NCBI GenBank assembly: GCA_900542245.1
Contig: UQMQ01000023.1
Span: forward strand, 1 to 21,972
Direction of reading: 5' to 3'
Length of the DNA: 21,972 bases
From: an uncultured Eubacteriales bacterium
GTDB taxonomy: Bacteria > Bacillota > Clostridia > Peptostreptococcales > Anaerovoracaceae
The position numbers and the translations under genes are program-made. Positions 13,032 through 19,993 of this stretch are shown piece by piece. The notes under the pieces are model-generated. The model was not told the DNA's origin. It saw nothing but the letters and a program-made list of their open reading frames with translations, and ran no database searches. Numbering within the stretch: the first letter of the stretch is position 1; every line of letters starts with the position of its first letter.

Positions 13032-15079
13032 ACAAGGAACAGGTCGGCGGCGGCGAGGCCGCCGCCGCTTTTGCTGTGAAGCCGCAGCAGGCGGGAACAG
13101 AGAGCGGCATAGAGGCGCAGCGAGAAGCAAATGCTGCGGAGGCGCAGGGGCGTGCGAATGTATCAGGTGATGCGGCTGCATCAGGCGGGACGCTTGCTGC
13201 ACAGGGCGCGCGGCAGGACCGCACTGCTGAGGCGGACGGCATTACAAAAATCAGTCAGGTACCGGCGGAGGAAGTGCTGTTCTTTCGCAGTCTGGGCTTT
13301 TCTAATTACTATATCATCAAGATTTACGATCTGGTCGGCGATGCGGCGATCGCGCTGACACAGGACAATGCGTTCTGGCTGCTGGAGGAATTCCCGCGAT
13401 TGGGGTTTCCGGAGGTTGATGAGACTGCGCGGAAGCTCGGCATGGCGGCGGACAGTCCGTACCGCGTGCAGGCGGCGGTCGAGTTTGCGATGCGCACTTA
13501 CCTTACAGAAGGGCATGCGTTCGCACCGCTGGAGGAATTGAGTCTGCGGGTCGGCGCACTGCTGGAGCTCGGCAGTGCGATCATCAGCGATGTTCTGGAG
13601 GATATGGTGTTTGAAGGGCGCTTGCAGTTGGCAGAAGTAGAGGGCAAGCGCGTGGTCTATGTTTACGGCTATTACAAGGCAGAATGCACGATCGCCGGTA
13701 AACTGGCGGCGATGGCAAATCCGCCCAAAGGGCTGGTCAAGGTTTGTGCCAATGCAGAGGCCATGCTGCGCAAAGCGGAGGGGGAAACGGGCATCGCACT
13801 TTCCGCGCAGCAAAAAGAAGCGGTGCGGGTCGCCCTGCGCAGTGGTGTGTCCATCATTACCGGAGGTCCCGGCACAGGGAAAACAACCGTCATCAGGACT
13901 TTGCTTTCGATGCTGGAGGGGGGCGGACTCAAAACAGCGGTAGCTGCCCCGACCGGGCGGGCTGCCAAGCGCATTATGGAGACCAGCGGGCACTACGCCT
14001 GTACGATCCACAGGCTGCTCGAATATTATTACGACGAAATGGCGAGCGGCATGGCGTTCGGGCGCAATGCACTGCAGCCGCTGGAGTGTCAGGCTGTTAT
14101 CATCGACGAGGCATCGATGATGGATCTGATGCTGGCAGAGGCGCTGTGCGATGCATTGCAGCCGGGCACGCGTCTGATTTTGGTCGGTGATGCAGACCAG
14201 CTGCCGTCGGTCGGCGCGGGGAATGTACTGCGCGACCTGCTGGACAGCGAATATTTCGATACCATTCGCCTGACGGAGATCTACAGGCAGGCGGCGGACA
14301 GCGGTATCGTGCAGAGCGCACATCGTATCAACCGCGGGGAATATCCGCAGTTCAGCGATGATTTCCAGTTGGTGCGCGGCGATAAACAGCAGGAGATCCT
14401 GCTCAAGATCGCGGCGCTGGTCGGGCGCTGCCCGCGGGAGGACGTGCAGGTTTTGACACCTGTCAAAAAAGGCATTCTGGGCAGCGCGAATCTGAATTTG
14501 AAGCTGCAGGAGACCTTTAACCCGCCGGAAAAGGACAAACCGGAGTTGACCTTCGGCAAACGGGTTTTCCGCCTGGGCGATCGTGTGATGCAGATCAAAA
14601 ACGATTATCGGCTGGAATGGCGCTACCGCGGCGCGCCGAAAACCAGCGGCGGGCTCCCTGCGCCGCGCGGGCAGAAGCCGACGAGTGAAAAGGGTTACGA
14701 CGGCAAAGGGATCTTTAACGGTGAGGTCGGTATCGTTTCCGGCATCGATCTTGACATGCGGACGGTGACGGTCACTTACGATGATGATCGCTGGGTGGTC
14801 TACCAGTATGTGCAGCTCGATGAGATTGAGCATGCCTACGCGGTAACGGTGCATAAGAGTCAGGGCAGTGAGTATCCGATTGTCATTTTGCCGATGACAT
14901 GGTTCCCGCCGGTGCTTGCGACGCGGAGCCTGCTGTATACGGCGATCACCCGCGGCAAAAAACAGGTCTATATCGTCGGCAATCCGGGCTATTTGCATGC
15001 GATGACTGACAACAACCAGAGCCGCAGCCGCAATTCCGGTCTGTGCGCACGACTGGTCGGCCTGTACGGAATGGTGTAA
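13019..15079 (+). CDS. recD2: RecD2-type ATP-dependent DNA helicase
   Basis: A 686-residue superfamily 1B helicase, 5'-3' by family. Walker A GGPGTGKTT is at 282-290, PTGRAAKR at 311-318, Walker B IIDEAS at 361-366, motif III VGDADQLPSVGAG at 389-401, and the C-terminal VTVHKSQGSEYP and AITRGKKQVYIVG motifs are present. The helix-hairpin-helix region (about 85-200) is recognisable. The N-terminal OB domain of typical RecD2 is missing; residues 9-75 are an Ala/Gly/Gln-rich low-complexity stretch. A further insertion rich in Gly/Pro/Lys lies near 540-565. The start is GTG 13019 after GAGGGG (13007-13012), overlapping the previous gene. A terminator-like hairpin lies at codons 9-18. No RecB or RecC partner is nearby, as is usual for RecD2. 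Confidence 0.92.
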   Translation: MVTLDKEQVGGGEAAAAFAVKPQQAGTESGIEAQREANAAEAQGRANVSGDAAASGGTLAAQGARQDRTAEADGITKISQVPAEEVLFFRSLGFSNYYIIKIYDLVGDAAIALTQDNAFWLLEEFPRLGFPEVDETARKLGMAADSPYRVQAAVEFAMRTYLTEGHAFAPLEELSLRVGALLELGSAIISDVLEDMVFEGRLQLAEVEGKRVVYVYGYYKAECTIAGKLAAMANPPKGLVKVCANAEAMLRKAEGETGIALSAQQKEAVRVALRSGVSIITGGPGTGKTTVIRTLLSMLEGGGLKTAVAAPTGRAAKRIMETSGHYACTIHRLLEYYYDEMASGMAFGRNALQPLECQAVIIDEASMMDLMLAEALCDALQPGTRLILVGDADQLPSVGAGNVLRDLLDSEYFDTIRLTEIYRQAADSGIVQSAHRINRGEYPQFSDDFQLVRGDKQQEILLKIAALVGRCPREDVQVLTPVKKGILGSANLNLKLQETFNPPEKDKPELTFGKRVFRLGDRVMQIKNDYRLEWRYRGAPKTSGGLPAPRGQKPTSEKGYDGKGIFNGEVGIVSGIDLDMRTVTVTYDDDRWVVYQYVQLDEIEHAYAVTVHKSQGSEYPIVILPMTWFPPVLATRSLLYTAITRGKKQVYIVGNPGYLHAMTDNNQSRSRNSGLCARLVGLYGMV
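13045..13071 (+). terminator. terminator-like hairpin inside the 5' end of recD2
   Basis: CGGCGGCGGC (13045-13054) pairs perfectly with GCCGCCGCCG (13058-13067) around a GAG loop, then CTTTTG follows. It begins 14 nt after the stop of the CCA-like gene, where an intrinsic terminator would be expected, yet lies within the annotated recD2 frame. It may lower recD2 transcription, or be a chance product of GC-rich alanine codons. Confidence 0.45.
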
Positions 15080-15101
15080 TGCCCTTGCACAGCGAGTTGC
15101 A

Positions 15102-15198
15102 GCCCTAGCCCGCTGATTGGCGAGCCGTAAGGCGAAGACAGAAGCGAGGCAGGTCTCACGCCAAGAAGTGCAGCGCTTCAGCGCGTGGCACTTTAAGG
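15102..15198 (+). repeat. 97-bp intergenic repeat block A, copy 2
   Basis: Matches 4303-4399 at 95 of 97 positions. It begins 22 nt after the recD2 stop. The hairpin AAGTGC/GCACTT is preserved in both copies. Block B follows directly, whereas near nadE it precedes. Confidence 0.93.
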
Positions 15199-15209
15199 GC
15201 GGAGCCGGA

Positions 15210-15299
15210 GGCGACAGCAGAGCTGATGCAAGACAGATGCCCGAGCGAAGGCAATCGGCGAGCCGAAAGGCGAAGACGGAGCCGCTCAGCGACCGGGTC
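15210..15299 (+). repeat. intergenic repeat block B, copy 2
   Basis: Related to 4135-4219, sharing GCAGAGC, GATGCAAG, CAGATGCCCGAGCG and CCGGG with scattered changes. The A-B unit is flanked by short direct repeats containing CCTTGCACAGCGAGT (15083-15097 and 15304-15318). An in-frame ATG inside this block (15226) would extend comF artificially. Confidence 0.7.
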
Positions 15300-15360
15300 A
15301 ATGTCCTTGCACAGCGAGTCTGCTGACTGGAAAATATATAGAGAAAGAACGTGTGCGGAT

Positions 15361-16320
15361 ATGATGAAATTTGTGAAAAAGACGGGCGCGGCGGCTTTGC
15401 AGCTGCTGTATCCGATGGCAACTTACTGCGTTTGCTGTGGGAATCTGATTGATCGAAGCCGCAGCTATTGTTTATGCGATCATTGTATCCGCCGTATCGA
15501 GTGGGGCTGGCTGCAGGTCGACCTTGCAGCGCAGGCGGCAGAAGCAGGACGGGAGAATTACCTGGATTCGGCGGTCGCTTGCATTTCCTATGGTCTGTAT
15601 GGAAGAGGGTTGATTTTTGACCTCAAATACAACAAGCATACTTATATGGCGCGGGTCATCGCTGATATCCTTGCGGATCGATTGTGCAGCGACCCTGCCG
15701 CGCAGCATCTGCTGACGGCGGATTTTATCGTGCCTGTGCCGCTGCATCCAAAAAGAATGGCACAGCGCGGCTTCAATCAAACCGCAAAAATCGGCAAGCA
15801 TTTAGAGCAGCGGCTGCGCGAGGTGAGAACAGCGGATTTGACAGAGCAAGAAGGTCTTAGCCGCGAGCATATGCGCCGAAAGGCTGCGTGTGCAGATGAC
15901 GGAGCTTTCGAGACAGAAGCGCAGAGAGAAAGGTTTGGCATTTGCGAAGCCGATGTGCCTTGCGCGTCATCGGAGGCAGCGCTGCGCAAGGCACAAGCTG
16001 CACAGGGCAGAACGGCGGCGCAGAAGGCTGCCTTTCCGCGCCTGCTTGCCGGCGCACTGCGGCGTACAAAAGCGACCGCGCCGCAGAGCGCCTTGTCCGC
16101 AGAGGAGAGATACACGAACCTTGCGGATGCGTTTGCAGCTGCGCCCGCGTTTTTGCCGCGGCTCGCGGGCGCGCGCGTCCTGCTTTTGGACGATGTATAT
16201 ACCACCGGAGCGACAGCCAACCAATGCGCCAAGACACTCAAGGAGGCCGGTGCGGCTGCAGTGCATCTTGTCGCTTTGGCAACCGGAAACCATTATGCGT
16301 CCGGACATTTCGCGCAGTGA
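15361..16320 (+). CDS. comF: ComF family phosphoribosyltransferase-like protein with insertion
   Basis: A 319-residue ComF/GntX homologue, linked in Bacillota to DNA uptake and recombination. A zinc finger, CVCC then CLCDHC (C23, C26, C39, C42), opens the protein. PVPLHPKRMAQRGFNQ (125-140) and the PRPP-binding LLLDDVYTTGAT (274-285) define the PRTase fold. Usual ComF proteins have about 220-240 residues; the excess here is a charged Ala/Arg/Glu-rich insertion at about 153-228, between GFNQ and the LSAEERYTNL segment. I place the start at ATG 15361 because upstream codons are repeat-derived; no good ribosome binding site precedes it (ATG 15364 is equally possible). The recD2 - comF - hpf order is seen in other clostridia. 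It is followed by a structured RNA. Confidence 0.88.
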   Translation: MMKFVKKTGAAALQLLYPMATYCVCCGNLIDRSRSYCLCDHCIRRIEWGWLQVDLAAQAAEAGRENYLDSAVACISYGLYGRGLIFDLKYNKHTYMARVIADILADRLCSDPAAQHLLTADFIVPVPLHPKRMAQRGFNQTAKIGKHLEQRLREVRTADLTEQEGLSREHMRRKAACADDGAFETEAQRERFGICEADVPCASSEAALRKAQAAQGRTAAQKAAFPRLLAGALRRTKATAPQSALSAEERYTNLADAFAAAPAFLPRLAGARVLLLDDVYTTGATANQCAKTLKEAGAAAVHLVALATGNHYASGHFAQ

Positions 16321-16343
16321 GATTTTCCTTGGTCAAAAAAGAC

Positions 16344-16372
16344 TTGCACAGATGCACGAAAACCTTTAGAAT
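16344..16372 (+). promoter_or_regulatory. sigma-A promoter of the raiA-type RNA
   Basis: TTGCAC (16344-16349) and TAGAAT (16367-16372) are separated by exactly 17 nt. The predicted start near 16379 falls one base before the 5' strand of the closing stem of the structured RNA, which strongly links this promoter to it. Confidence 0.75.
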
Positions 16373-16378
16373 AGTACT

Positions 16379-16546
16379 TGTCGTCCGGGTCTGTGGTTGC
16401 AAATCCAAGCCAGGTGCGGGCAAAAGGATCCACGTAAGCCGTCACGCAGGCGTTCGGGCGGTGATCATGGCGTACCTTAGAAGTAAGTCCTCCGAAAATC
16501 GGGTAAAGGCAAGTGTGGGGGCAAAGACCAGGTCAGCCGGGCGACA
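16379..16546 (+). ncRNA. structured RNA, probable raiA motif RNA
   Basis: GTCGTCCGG (16380-16388) pairs with CCGGGCGAC (16537-16545) through nine pairs (one G-U), and GGTCT (16388-16392) with AGACC (16525-16529), so both ends close a multi-branched fold. Inside are smaller stems, for example CTTA-GAAG-TAAG (about 16483-16494) and CCGA-AAA-TCGG (about 16494-16504). The sequence encodes no protein, and it stands between comF and hpf (raiA), where the conserved clostridial raiA motif RNA is found. A consensus promoter ends just before it. I recognise the motif from location, size (about 170 nt) and closed architecture, not from an alignment. No strong terminator follows, so the 3' end is uncertain. 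The function of raiA RNA is still poorly understood. Confidence 0.72.
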
Positions 16547-16600
16547 TTTACAAAATTTTCATAAAACACAAAAAAGAGTATAGGATTTTTATGCGCGATG

Positions 16601-16609
16601 TGGTATAAT
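16601..16609 (+). promoter_or_regulatory. extended -10 promoter of hpf
   Basis: TGG directly followed by TATAAT (16604-16609) is an extended -10 element; the -35 region is poor, which such promoters tolerate. Transcription near 16616 gives a leader of about 150 nt. That leader begins with a hairpin (AGCAGA 16617-16622 with TCTGCT 16633-16638). Confidence 0.6.
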
Positions 16610-16724
16610 AGGTACAAGCAGAACAGAGGATGTCTGCTCGTCGTGCGAGTGCTTTTCAGGTTCGTTTTCGGCGGATCGACACGAAAGACGTGATAAATGC
16701 GTACGACCCATATCAGTTGAAGTT

Positions 16725-16746
16725 TGCGGCGGCTTCGCCGGACGCA
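16725..16746 (+). promoter_or_regulatory. hairpin in the hpf leader next to the ribosome binding site
   Basis: TGCG (16725-16728) with CGCA (16743-16746) and CGGC (16730-16733) with GCCG (16737-16740) form a bulged hairpin around a TTC loop. It ends 6 nt before AGGAGG (16753-16758), so it could influence translation of hpf. Function is inferred from position only. Confidence 0.4.
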
Positions 16747-16766
16747 GACGAGAGGAGGTCATCAGT

Positions 16767-17288
16767 ATGAAGATTATCGTAACAGGCAAAAACATTACCA
16801 TCAGTGACAAGATCCAGGAAGCAATCGACAAGAAGTTTGAAAAACTGGGCAAGTATTTTACCGATGATATTCAGGCAAAGGTGGTCATTCACCCTGAAAA
16901 GGCCAAAGTAAAAATGGAAACCACGATCGTGACGAAGGGAACGATTTTCAGAGCAGAGGATGTTTCTCAGGACGTATTCGACTGCATCGATATTGTCGGC
17001 GACAAGCTGATGAGTCAGATGTCAAAATACAAGGGCAAACTGCAGAAGAGAAACAAATCCAAAGAATCCGTCAGATTCGAAATGATTCCGGAGGCAACGC
17101 AGGAGGAAGGCGCAGTTGTTAAGACCAAGAAGTATGAGCTGACACCGATGACGGTGGATGAAGCAATCATGCAGATGGAAATGCTGCAGCACAATTTCTT
17201 CGTATTTTTGGATGAGGAATCGGATAGCGTGAGTGTCGTATACAAGAGAAACGACAGCGATTACGGTCTGCTGGAAACGACACGCTAG
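16767..17288 (+). CDS. hpf: ribosome hibernation promoting factor, long form
   Basis: A 173-residue long-form HPF (YvyD/RaiA family). Residues 1-95 form the S30AE domain that sits in the decoding centre of resting ribosomes (MKIIVTGKNITISDKIQEAI, DIQAKVVIHPEKAKVKMETT). After a short linker rich in Lys and Glu, residues about 118-173 form the dimerisation domain (YELTPMTVDEAIMQMEMLQH, FFVFLDEESDSVSVVYKR) that joins two 70S particles into 100S. AGGAGG lies 8 nt before the ATG. The gene has its own promoter and a hairpin-containing leader, follows comF and the raiA-type RNA, and ends in a strong terminator. Expression in stationary phase is likely by family, but no stress promoter is obvious. 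Confidence 0.97.
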   Translation: MKIIVTGKNITISDKIQEAIDKKFEKLGKYFTDDIQAKVVIHPEKAKVKMETTIVTKGTIFRAEDVSQDVFDCIDIVGDKLMSQMSKYKGKLQKRNKSKESVRFEMIPEATQEEGAVVKTKKYELTPMTVDEAIMQMEMLQHNFFVFLDEESDSVSVVYKRNDSDYGLLETTR

Positions 17289-17361
17289 GCGTCAGATGCG
17301 GTCAAAATGCATGAAATTTTTAACCGCAGTTGATTAAAATTGAAGAACATGAAAAATCAGG

Positions 17362-17390
17362 GCGGCTCCTTACAGACAGGAGCCGCTTTT
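17362..17390 (+). terminator. rho-independent terminator of hpf
   Basis: GCGGCTCCT (17362-17370) pairs perfectly with AGGAGCCGC (17378-17386) around a 7-nt loop and is followed by TTTT (17387-17390). Confidence 0.92.
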
Positions 17391-17399
17391 GTACTTATG

Positions 17400-17515
17400 T
17401 AGGAAATATCGCTATGCGATATTTCCAAAATCACGACAAAAGCACCTTGCGGCGCGGCGCTCATCTGTGAGCGCCATGTGCACATAGAAATCTCTGACTT
17501 CGTTATGTGCACTTT
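17400..17515 (-). repeat. dispersed palindromic element, copy A (inverted)
   Basis: This 116-bp unit contains three hairpins: GGAAATATCGC-TAT-GCGATATTTCC (17402-17426), GGCGCTCA-TCTG-TGAGCGCC (17456-17475) and GTGCACATA ... TATGTGCAC (17478-17512). Its reverse complement aligns along its length with 18278-18395, so the two are inverted copies of one element. Short ORFs through it (for example 17357-17575 minus) encode similar peptides in each copy because of the repeat, and I do not treat them as genes. Confidence 0.82.
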
Positions 17516-17590
17516 TATCCCACCCCGGCAGGAAAGCGCCGCCTTATGCAGATGCCGTTCGTGCATAGCACGCATGTTTATCGAAACCTT

Positions 17591-17855
17591 TTGTGCACGA
17601 AGTGCCGGTAGACAGCGTCGTTGACCTTAATCTTTTCTGTGCGCCGCCTTTGCACAAAGGAACCTTGCCATAACCTTTTCTGTGCGCCATCCATCTAGCC
17701 TGCGCTTTTCTGTGTGACTCTTTTGCGCATGAAGTGCCGGTAGACAGCGTACGTTGCTCGCCCCCCTTTCTTTGCGCCGCTTTTGTGCAAGGAAGCCTTA
17801 CTATAACCTTTCTGTGCGCCATCCATCTAGCCTGCGTTTTTCTGTGTGACTCCTT
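17591..17855 (+). repeat. 132-bp imperfect tandem duplication
   Basis: Two units, 17591-17722 and 17723-17855, share GAAGTGCCGGTAGACAGCGT, CTGTGCGCCATCCATCTAGC and CTGTGTGACTC in the same order with a period of 132 bp. Divergence is concentrated in the middle third. No coding potential is supported. It lies in the gene-free stretch after hpf. Confidence 0.85.
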
Positions 17856-17870
17856 TGCGGCGCAAAATAT

Positions 17871-17927
17871 CGCCGGGGCAAAATCACCGTCTCCGGCAAG
17901 CGCAGCCGGTGGCTTTGCCCTGCGGCG
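17871..17927. repeat. long GC-rich imperfect hairpin, REP-like
   Basis: GGGCAAA (17876-17882) pairs with TTTGCCC (17914-17920), with outer CGCC/GGCG and inner ACCG/CGGT pairings, giving a stem of about 57 nt in total. From memory, similar GC-rich hairpins are common interspersed repeats in gut Bacillota; only one copy is in this window. Confidence 0.5.
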
Positions 17928-17936
17928 CCCCCCCTT

Positions 17937-17977
17937 AAACGAAAACAGGCGCCCATGCAGGACGCCCGTTTTCGTTT
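17937..17977. terminator. strong hairpin resembling a bidirectional terminator, no adjacent gene
   Basis: AAACGAAAAC (17937-17946) pairs with GTTTTCGTTT (17968-17977), and GGCG (17948-17951) with CGCC (17963-17966). T-rich sequence follows on both strands. The nearest plus-strand gene, hpf, is 650 bp away and has its own terminator, so the purpose of this one is unclear. Confidence 0.6.
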
Positions 17978-18277
17978 ACATTTTACATAACCGCAGAATC
18001 AGAATCATCATGTTCTGCTGTCTTTATTGTACATCTTGTATACAGTATGTGTCAAATCTTTTCGCTTGTGTTTCCTGTTCTTTTTTCCGTACCCGCGACC
18101 GGCATGCGGCGCCTGCGCATCAGAGACGCAAACTGCTTCTTGCCAAACAAACAAAATCCAAGCAGCCCAAGCGTCCATGCAAGTTTCAGGCGCAGCAGAG
18201 GCGCAAATTAGCTGACACGTGCGGCGACAAACACATTTAGCAGAACAGCTGCTGCACGAGGGAAACGCGGGGAAAAA
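17978..18277. other. 300-bp gene-free C-rich stretch
   Basis: I find no gene, RNA or repeat here. Short open frames exist on both strands but lack ribosome binding sites and resemble nothing. The plus strand is visibly C-richer than G. Confidence 0.5.
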
Positions 18278-18395
18278 GTGCGCATGACGAAATCCGAGAT
18301 TTCTATGCGCACATGGCGCCCATCTTTGCGTACCGCTGCGCAACGTGCTTTTGTCCTTATTCCGGAAATATCGCACAGCGATATTTCCGGAATAA
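18278..18395 (+). repeat. dispersed palindromic element, copy B
   Basis: The best-preserved copy. The left end is a nested hairpin: GTGCGCAT (18278-18285) with ATGCGCAC (18305-18312), enclosing GAAATC-CGA-GATTTC. The right end is a perfect 18-bp stem with a 3-nt ACA loop (18357-18374 and 18378-18395), core GGAAATATCGC/GCGATATTTCC. About 45 bp of less structured sequence lie between. Confidence 0.85.
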
Positions 18396-18525
18396 CAAGC
18401 AATCCATGCGCAGCGCTGGCGCACGGCAAACGCATGCGCGTGAAAATCCGCTGTTCTCACCGCGCACTTTTCTCCTGTCCGGCTCATATTTTTCAGCGAT
18501 CTTAGCCATACTAACAGCAGGAAAC

Positions 18526-18645
18526 CGTACGCATGACGAAATCCGAGAGTCCTCCGCGCATATCGTGCGCATGCGTGAGCATCGCTTTACAAGCTGCTTT
18601 TCTCGATATTCTGAAGCATCGCTACGCGATATTTCCTACATAACA
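18526..18645 (+). repeat. dispersed palindromic element, copy C (degenerate)
   Basis: Shares CGCATGACGAAATCCGAGA at the left, TGCTTTT in the middle and GCGATATTTCC at the right with copy B, in the same order and orientation. The left arm of the right-hand hairpin has two mismatches, and the left hairpin is lost, so this is an older or decayed copy. Confidence 0.72.
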
Positions 18646-18745
18646 GGAAAGGCTGCGCCGCTTCCTCGTCCGCGGCAGGCACGCCAAAATCCGTTTCCAC
18701 CTTGCAAGGGTCTGCCTTTCTGTTCAAATTTTGAAAGGACCGCAC

Positions 18746-19771
18746 ATGAACGAAAATATCCTGCAGTATGTCCTGCAGAGCATCGGCTGGGTGCTCTCGC
18801 AGCTTTTGTCCGTTCTGACGCCGCTGCTGATCGGGCTAGTCATCGCTTATCTCCTGCATCCGATGGTCAATTGGCTAACGCGTAAAATCCACCACCGCGG
18901 CTGTGCCATTTTCTTGACATATCTATCGACCGCTGTGTTTCTGGGTGCGCTCATCTGCGGCTTTGTCATTTTGATCCTCGGCGCACTCCCACAGGGCAGC
19001 CCACGCGAAATCAGCGCACAAATCCTTGCCTACTTTGAGAACGCTTACCAAGCGGCAGATGCCTTTCTCTCCGACCTTTTTCCCTCCGGCACGCCCTCTC
19101 CGATTGCAGCAGGCCTTGCAAGCCTCGCGGAACGTTTGGAACGCCATTTCTCAGTCGAAGCTGCAGTCACAGTTTTAAGCGATATCGGCGACGCATTACT
19201 CAACTTCCTGATCGGCTTGGTCGCTTCCGTTTACCTGCTCAAGGATCGGGAATTTTTCCTGCGCCTTTGGGAGTGCTTCCTCTCCTTGCTGCTCGGACAA
19301 CGGGTACATGGACTGCTGAACGAAAGCCTCTCGGAAATCAACCAGGTGCTTTCGACCTTTGTCAAAGGGGCAATGATTGACAGCCTCATGATCGCGTTTC
19401 TCTCCTCCGCAGTACTGACCGTTCTCCAAGTCGATTATGCCGTCATCATCGGACTGCTGGACGGCGTCCTCAACGTCATTCCCTACTTCGGACCATTCTT
19501 CGGCATGATCCCCGCCTTCGCTGTTGCCGCTGTCACCGATGGTCCTCTGCATGGCGCACTGGCTGTTGCCGGACTCTTCATCGTACAGCAGATCGACGCC
19601 AATTATATTTATCCGAAAGTCGTCGGCGGCAGTACCGGACTGCATCCGCTCTTTGTCCTGCTCTCGGTCTCCATCTTCGGGTCCTTTTTTGGCATCGTCG
19701 GCATGCTGCTGGCGGTACCCCTCGCCGGCATTGCACAAATATTCATGAAGAAATGGGCTTTCAGCAAATAA
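18746..19771 (+). CDS. AI-2E family (PerM/YdiK-type) membrane protein
   Basis: A 341-residue polytopic membrane protein. Hydrophobic spans lie near 18-38, 55-80, 148-166, 207-228, 232-262, 268-283 and 300-332. The region around 237-252 (LLDGVLNVIPYFGPFF) and DANYIYPKVVGGSTGLHPLF (284-303) are hallmarks of the family. Members have been linked to export of small molecules (autoinducer-2 in E. coli TqsA) or to Na+/H+ exchange, but for most the substrate is unknown, including this one. ATG 18746 is supported by GAAAGGA (18733-18739); an in-frame TTG at 18731 lies in front of that site. The coding strand is C-richer than in the other plus-strand genes of the window. Its only neighbours are repeats and the ArgH-like gene. 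Confidence 0.93.
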   Translation: MNENILQYVLQSIGWVLSQLLSVLTPLLIGLVIAYLLHPMVNWLTRKIHHRGCAIFLTYLSTAVFLGALICGFVILILGALPQGSPREISAQILAYFENAYQAADAFLSDLFPSGTPSPIAAGLASLAERLERHFSVEAAVTVLSDIGDALLNFLIGLVASVYLLKDREFFLRLWECFLSLLLGQRVHGLLNESLSEINQVLSTFVKGAMIDSLMIAFLSSAVLTVLQVDYAVIIGLLDGVLNVIPYFGPFFGMIPAFAVAAVTDGPLHGALAVAGLFIVQQIDANYIYPKVVGGSTGLHPLFVLLSVSIFGSFFGIVGMLLAVPLAGIAQIFMKKWAFSK

Positions 19772-19807
19772 ATTGTCCGTTTTCCACAAATTTATTTATT
19801 TTTTCTC

Positions 19808-19836
19808 TTGATTTTTCATAATTATTCATTTATAAT
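19808..19836 (+). promoter_or_regulatory. sigma-A promoter of the ArgH-like gene
   Basis: TTGATT (19808-19813) and a perfect TATAAT (19831-19836) are separated by exactly 17 nt in a sharply AT-rich island. Transcription near 19843 gives a 150-nt leader. That leader contains a repeated TCACCGGA (19886-19893 and 19914-19921) but no riboswitch I recognise. Confidence 0.82.
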
Positions 19837-19993
19837 GAGAGCATACGCGGTAGGAATTATACACTAGTTTTAATAAATATTCGCATCACCGGAAAATACG
19901 TCTCCTGTAGGATTCACCGGAGGGGCAGATCAGCGCAGGCGCGGCATCTCATACAGGAAACAGGAACACACAAAAACGAGGGGGAACTGAACA

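Noticed and set aside
15226..15360. In-frame N-terminal extension of ComF
   Set aside because: The extension is encoded by repeat block B and is Arg/Ser-rich; ComF family sequence begins near 15361.
13181..15421. 746-residue open frame on the minus strand opposite recD2
   Set aside because: It lies wholly antisense to a gene with clear helicase motifs, its composition is Arg/His/Cys-rich as expected from the reverse of GC-rich codons, and it has no recognisable domain.
17357..17575. 72-residue minus-strand ORF and similar ORFs at 18278-18505 and 18208-18435
   Set aside because: Their shared peptide (KSEISM ... EISHSDIS) follows from the palindromic DNA repeat, and no ribosome binding site precedes them.
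17982..17990. TTATGTAAA (minus strand) as the XerD half of a dif site
   Set aside because: The XerC half and spacer expected next to it are not recognisable, so the match is likely chance.
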